From: OFTM382 sp964352615
GTDB taxonomy: Bacteria > Planctomycetota > Phycisphaerae > Phycisphaerales > UBA1924
NCBI GenBank assembly: GCA_964352615.1
Contig: CAYGSG010000002.1
Coordinates: forward strand, 66,026 to 130,025
Reading direction: 5' to 3'
DNA length: 64,000 nucleotides
The notes beneath the pieces were generated by a model. The model was not told the DNA's origin. It worked only from the letters and a program-made list of their open reading frames with translations, and ran no database searches. This document shows, piece after piece, positions 61,229-64,000 of the stretch; the first letter of the stretch is position 1; every line of letters starts with the position of its first letter. Both the position numbers and the translations under genes were made by a program.

Positions 61229-61606
61229 TTATCCCTTGACACCCTTCTTGCCGGCGACTGTCTTCTTGCGGCCCTTGCGGGTGCGTGCGTTGCAGCGCGT
61301 GCGCTGGCCGCGCGTGGGCAGGCCCCGGCGGTGTCGCTCGCCGCGGTAGCTCCGCGTGTCCTTGAGCCGCTGGATGTTCTGGTTCACCTGCCGGCGGAGC
61401 GCACCTTCAACGATGAAGCCGTTGTCGATGATCGTGTTGATCGTCGCGACGTCCTGTTCCGTCAGGTCTTTTGCGCGCACATCGGGGTCGATCCCCGCCT
61501 CGGAGAGGATGTCCTTGGCGAATTTCGCGCCGATGCCGTGCACGTACTGCAAGGCATAAAGGACTTTCTTACGCTCGGGAACGTCTGTTCCGGCAATACG
61601 TGGCAC
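61229..61606 (-). CDS. rpsM: 30S ribosomal protein S13
   Basis: 125 residues. MPRIAGTDVPERKKVLYALQYVHGIGAKFAKDILSEAGID is canonical, followed by SYRGERHRRGLPTRGQRTRCNARTRKGRKKTVAGKK. It is in the head of the small subunit and contacts the P-site tRNA. It follows rpmJ by 90 nt on the minus strand. Confidence 0.97.
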   Translation of the reverse strand: MPRIAGTDVPERKKVLYALQYVHGIGAKFAKDILSEAGIDPDVRAKDLTEQDVATINTIIDNGFIVEGALRRQVNQNIQRLKDTRSYRGERHRRGLPTRGQRTRCNARTRKGRKKTVAGKKGVKG

Positions 61607-61696
61607 CGATCAACTCCCTTCGCCGCTGGCGCTCTGGCCAACGCGGCATCTTGCTCGTTCTTCAACCCCGTGACCGCGGTAGCGGTCCGAGAATGG

Positions 61697-61813
61697 TTAT
61701 CCCTGAACCTGCTTGTGCTTGGGGTCCGCCTTGCAGATCACCCGCACCTTGCCCTTGCGGCGGACGATCTGGCAACTCGCGCAGATCCGCTTGACACTTG
61801 CTCGAACTTTCAC
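61697..61813 (-). CDS. rpmJ: 50S ribosomal protein L36
   Basis: 38 residues from GTG 61813 to TAA 61697. Translation starts VKVRASVKRICASCQIVRRK and ends GKVRVICKADPKHKQVQG. It has the zinc-binding set Cys-x2-Cys, Cys, His (CASC, ICKADPKHK) of the C+ form of L36. Its place between secY and rpsM is conserved. infA and map, which often stand between secY and rpmJ, are not here. Confidence 0.95.
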   Translation of the reverse strand: MKVRASVKRICASCQIVRRKGKVRVICKADPKHKQVQG

Positions 61814-61947
61814 GCCGCACCTCCGTTGGTCCGTCCCGGCCCAAGGCCCGAGATCGTCCATCTAGCCTTCATTTGCCCGGTCTGGATGATAGGCCGATGT
61901 TCTCGGCCAGCTCCAGACCCCTCGCCGCGAGTTCGCGGCCGATTATC

Positions 61948-63345
61948 TCAGTTCCGCGGCCCTCTGAGCTTTTGGCCGCCGCCATCTTGGCCGCCGAGGA
62001 ACCCCGAGTAGTTCCGCATCAGCAGGGCCGCCTCGACCCGCTGCAAGAAATCAAGCGTCACCGACACCACGATCAACAACCCCGTGCCGCCTAAGAACTG
62101 CGTCACCGAATAGTCAATATTCAAAGCCCGGTTCACCACCATCGGGATTACCGCGATGACCGCCAAGAACGCTGCACCGACGTACGTCACGCGCTCCATG
62201 ACCGTTTCGAGGTACTCGGCCGTCCGAGGCCCGGGCCTCAGACCCGGGATGAACGAACCGTTGTCGCGGAGCTGGCGGGACATCTCTTCAGGATTGAACT
62301 GGACCGTGATCCAGAAGTAGCTGAAGAAGTACACCATGATGATGTACAGCACGACGTAGGGGAACTCCCCCATCCGCATCGCATCACCCATCCAGGTGAT
62401 CGTCGAGAGGTACAGCCCGCCCGTTTCGCCTTCGCCAGCGCGAGCCATGTTCGACAACGCTTCGAAGATGACCGAGGGGAAGATCATCAGCGAGCTTGCG
62501 AAGATGATCGGCATCACGCCGCCGTGGTTGATCCGCAGCGGCAGGAAGCTCTTCTGACCACCGAAAACCCGCTTGCCACGGGTGTGCTTGGCCTGTTGAA
62601 TCGGTATTCGCCGCTGGGCGACCGTCATGATAACCGAGCCCGCGACCACCAGCACAAAGCCGCCCGCCAGCAGGATGACACTCATCCAGTTCTGTTTGTC
62701 GGGGTCACGCGGATCAAAGTTGTTGATGACCCAGCTGATCGCGCCGGGCATCGAAGTCAGGATGCCCGCCATGATGATCATGGACACGCCGTTTCCGATG
62801 CCGTACCGGTCGATCTGCTCGCCCAGCCACATCAAGAAAACCGTGCCCGCGGTCAGCGCCGCCACGGCGGTCACCCACCACACCGGGTTACCGGCTTGGC
62901 CCTGGTAAACAAGACCCGACTGCGTGATGAAGCTCAGCCAACCAAACGCCTGCACGATGCACAAGCCGACGGTTGTGTACCGGGTCCATTCCTGAATCTT
63001 GGTCCGGCCGGTGGGCCCTTCACGAGAGAGCCGTTGGAGCGTCGGCGAGACCGATTGCAGCAACTGGAAGATAATCGCAGCCGTGATGTACGGCATGATG
63101 CCAAGACCAAAGATGGTCGACTGGCTGAACGACCCACCGCTGAACACCGCGACGTATTCCGCGAGCCGGCCCGCAGCCGAGCCACTCTCAGAGGCCGAGG
63201 TGAAGTAGTCCGCGAGCCGCTCCTGGTTCACACCGGGCAGCGGAATCCAGAAACCAATGCGATAAACCACGAGCATGCCCAGCGTGAACAGAATCTTGTT
63301 CCGCAGCTCGTCGACTTTGAACACATTGACCAGGGTCGTCAGCAT
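61948..63345 (-). CDS. secY: Protein translocase subunit SecY
   Basis: 465 residues with ten predicted membrane segments. MLTTLVNVFKVDELRNKILFTLGMLVVYRIGFWIPLPGVN starts TM1 and the plug region. GIMPYITAAIIFQLLQSVSPTLQRLSREGPTGRTKIQEWTRY is the SecY signature. YFFSYFWITVQFNPEEMSRQLRDNGSFIPGLRPGPRTAEYLE and the final cytosolic region follow. It forms the SecYEG channel, which exports the many secreted proteins encoded here. It is 10 nt downstream of rplO. Confidence 0.97.
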   Translation of the reverse strand: MLTTLVNVFKVDELRNKILFTLGMLVVYRIGFWIPLPGVNQERLADYFTSASESGSAAGRLAEYVAVFSGGSFSQSTIFGLGIMPYITAAIIFQLLQSVSPTLQRLSREGPTGRTKIQEWTRYTTVGLCIVQAFGWLSFITQSGLVYQGQAGNPVWWVTAVAALTAGTVFLMWLGEQIDRYGIGNGVSMIIMAGILTSMPGAISWVINNFDPRDPDKQNWMSVILLAGGFVLVVAGSVIMTVAQRRIPIQQAKHTRGKRVFGGQKSFLPLRINHGGVMPIIFASSLMIFPSVIFEALSNMARAGEGETGGLYLSTITWMGDAMRMGEFPYVVLYIIMVYFFSYFWITVQFNPEEMSRQLRDNGSFIPGLRPGPRTAEYLETVMERVTYVGAAFLAVIAVIPMVVNRALNIDYSVTQFLGGTGLLIVVSVTLDFLQRVEAALLMRNYSGFLGGQDGGGQKLRGPRN

Positions 63346-63355
63346 CGGTTTGAAC

Positions 63356-63925
63356 TCAGCCCTTCTTCTTGGCGCCGCCTCGGCGAAGTTTCTTGGTCAG
63401 GTTCTTGGGCGTCAGGTCGTCGCTGTTGCGGTCAACACCACGCACGCGGTCGCGGCGGGTACCAGACTGCTCGACGCTGCCGCCCGCTTCGGTGATGGCC
63501 GCCACCGCCGAGTTAGAGACCCGGCTGACCTTGACATCGAGCTTCACGCCCAGCTTGCCAGCCTCGCCCAGATCGCCAAGCACCTTCACGTCCCGACTCA
63601 GGTCGCGAACCAGGCCCGCCGCGATCAGCGTCTCGGCGGTCACATCGCCGCCCTTGGCGAACGCGTCCTGCGCGATGATGTCGCGAAGGTTGACCACCCA
63701 GAAGCGGGTCTTGAACTGCACGTTGGTGAAGCCGAACTTCGGCATGCGCCTGAAGTAGGGCATCTGGCCACCCTCGAACTGGTGGAGCACCGAGTGGCCT
63801 CGGCGGCTGCCGGCACCCTTGTGGCCCCGGCCCGCCTGCTTGCCCTGGCCGCTGCCGTGGCCGCGACCGACCCGTTTGCGGGCCTTGTACTTGCCGGCCT
63901 CAGCTGTCACATCGTGAATCATCAT
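63356..63925 (-). CDS. rplO: 50S ribosomal protein L15
   Basis: 189 residues, longer than the usual ~145 because of a Lys/Arg-rich C-terminal tail. The start KRVGRGHGSGQGKQAGRGHKGAGSRRG and QMPYFRRMPKFGFTNVQF are canonical. GKLGVKLDVKVSRVSNSAVAAITEAGGSVE is the end of the conserved fold. It binds 23S rRNA. It precedes secY as in most bacteria. Confidence 0.96.
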   Translation of the reverse strand: MMIHDVTAEAGKYKARKRVGRGHGSGQGKQAGRGHKGAGSRRGHSVLHQFEGGQMPYFRRMPKFGFTNVQFKTRFWVVNLRDIIAQDAFAKGGDVTAETLIAAGLVRDLSRDVKVLGDLGEAGKLGVKLDVKVSRVSNSAVAAITEAGGSVEQSGTRRDRVRGVDRNSDDLTPKNLTKKLRRGGAKKKG

Positions 63926-63973
63926 GGGAACTGCACTCCGGTCGCCGGGCGACCAATCCTCAAGCCGAGCTGC

Positions 63974-64000
63974 TCAGCCGTTGTTGTCCGTGTTCGCGGG
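63974..64000 (-). CDS. 3' end of an upstream gene, probably rpsE
   Basis: The last eight codons read PANTDNNG followed by TGA (63974-63976); the rest is outside the window. A gene on the minus strand directly before rplO is normally rpmD or rpsE. An acidic, Asn-rich tail fits an extended S5, but nothing conserved is visible. Confidence 0.35.
   Translation of the reverse strand, partial: PANTDNNG

Overview
The window looks like a scaffold from a high-GC planctomycete, most likely class Phycisphaerae. The evidence is a LEPR-XLL surface signal (LENLEPRLVLSG), a PEP-CTERM-like C-terminus ending AAARRRR-style, Cys-bracketed short dockerin-like tails ending GLIGPCP, many DUF-type exported proteins, and a housekeeping gene complement of normal bacterial type. 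A run of exactly 100 N shows that this is a draft assembly. The taxonomic call is inference from these signatures; there is no rRNA in the window.

Layout. 1-1362: end of a type IV pilus alignment set (PilN tail, PilO-like, PilP-like), then tRNA-Val(CAC). 1564-3213: a class IV aminotransferase-like gene and a sulfotransferase-like gene that together match the two halves of plant BCAT-like fusion proteins. 3245-8803: a minus-strand run, galE > alpha/beta hydrolase > unknown > YyaL/DUF255 protein, with overlapping start/stop codons. 8971-14507: DUF368 polyprenyl-phosphate transporter, lgt, tatD, an exported transglutaminase and an NAD(P)HX dehydratase. 14504-21288: a second pilus operon (pilT, pilC, a PilV-like prepilin, a 1,011-residue PilX-like protein with calcium-type loops, another prepilin). 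21482-39033: rnhA, a PurS-like/PurL fusion, a LEPR-XLL surface protein with a secretin-like tail, an NtrC-type regulator, ruvC, riboflavin synthase, a PQQ-propeller lipoprotein, purH, an HNH protein, a pterin dehydratase, gluQ, DUF192, a SpoIIE-type phosphatase and dihydroorotase.

39108-46000 is the accessory part. It begins with tRNA-Pro(GGG), followed by a divergent AraC regulator/SDR pair and an ArsR-VOC-VOC operon. That operon has a perfect palindrome between its -35 and -10 boxes and is bracketed by an imperfect ~34-bp direct repeat. Next come a frameshifted remnant of a Ser/Thr kinase gene beside its intact paralogue, and a C-terminal scrap of a response regulator. 45966-51915 returns to an exported gluzincin-like peptidase, thyX, an orphan ABC ATPase, a PEP-CTERM protein and an exported MsrB-MsrA fusion. 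52047-57351 holds two adjacent secreted peptidases of unrelated catalytic class (subtilisin-like and metzincin) that share a long C-terminal module and the same dockerin-like tag. An assembly gap lies inside that tag.

57644-64000 is the alpha-operon end of the ribosomal protein cluster on the minus strand: (rpsE end) rplO secY rpmJ rpsM rpsK rpoA rplQ, followed by pheS. rpsD is missing from its usual place, and neither infA nor map lies between secY and rpmJ. Several hairpin terminators on the minus strand separate the secreted-protein genes.

No CRISPR array, IS element, integrase or phage module was seen. The most unusual signals are the plant-like split pair with a lost catalytic lysine, the secretin tail on a LEPR-XLL protein, the shared delivery module on two peptidases, and the repeat-bracketed ArsR/VOC cassette.
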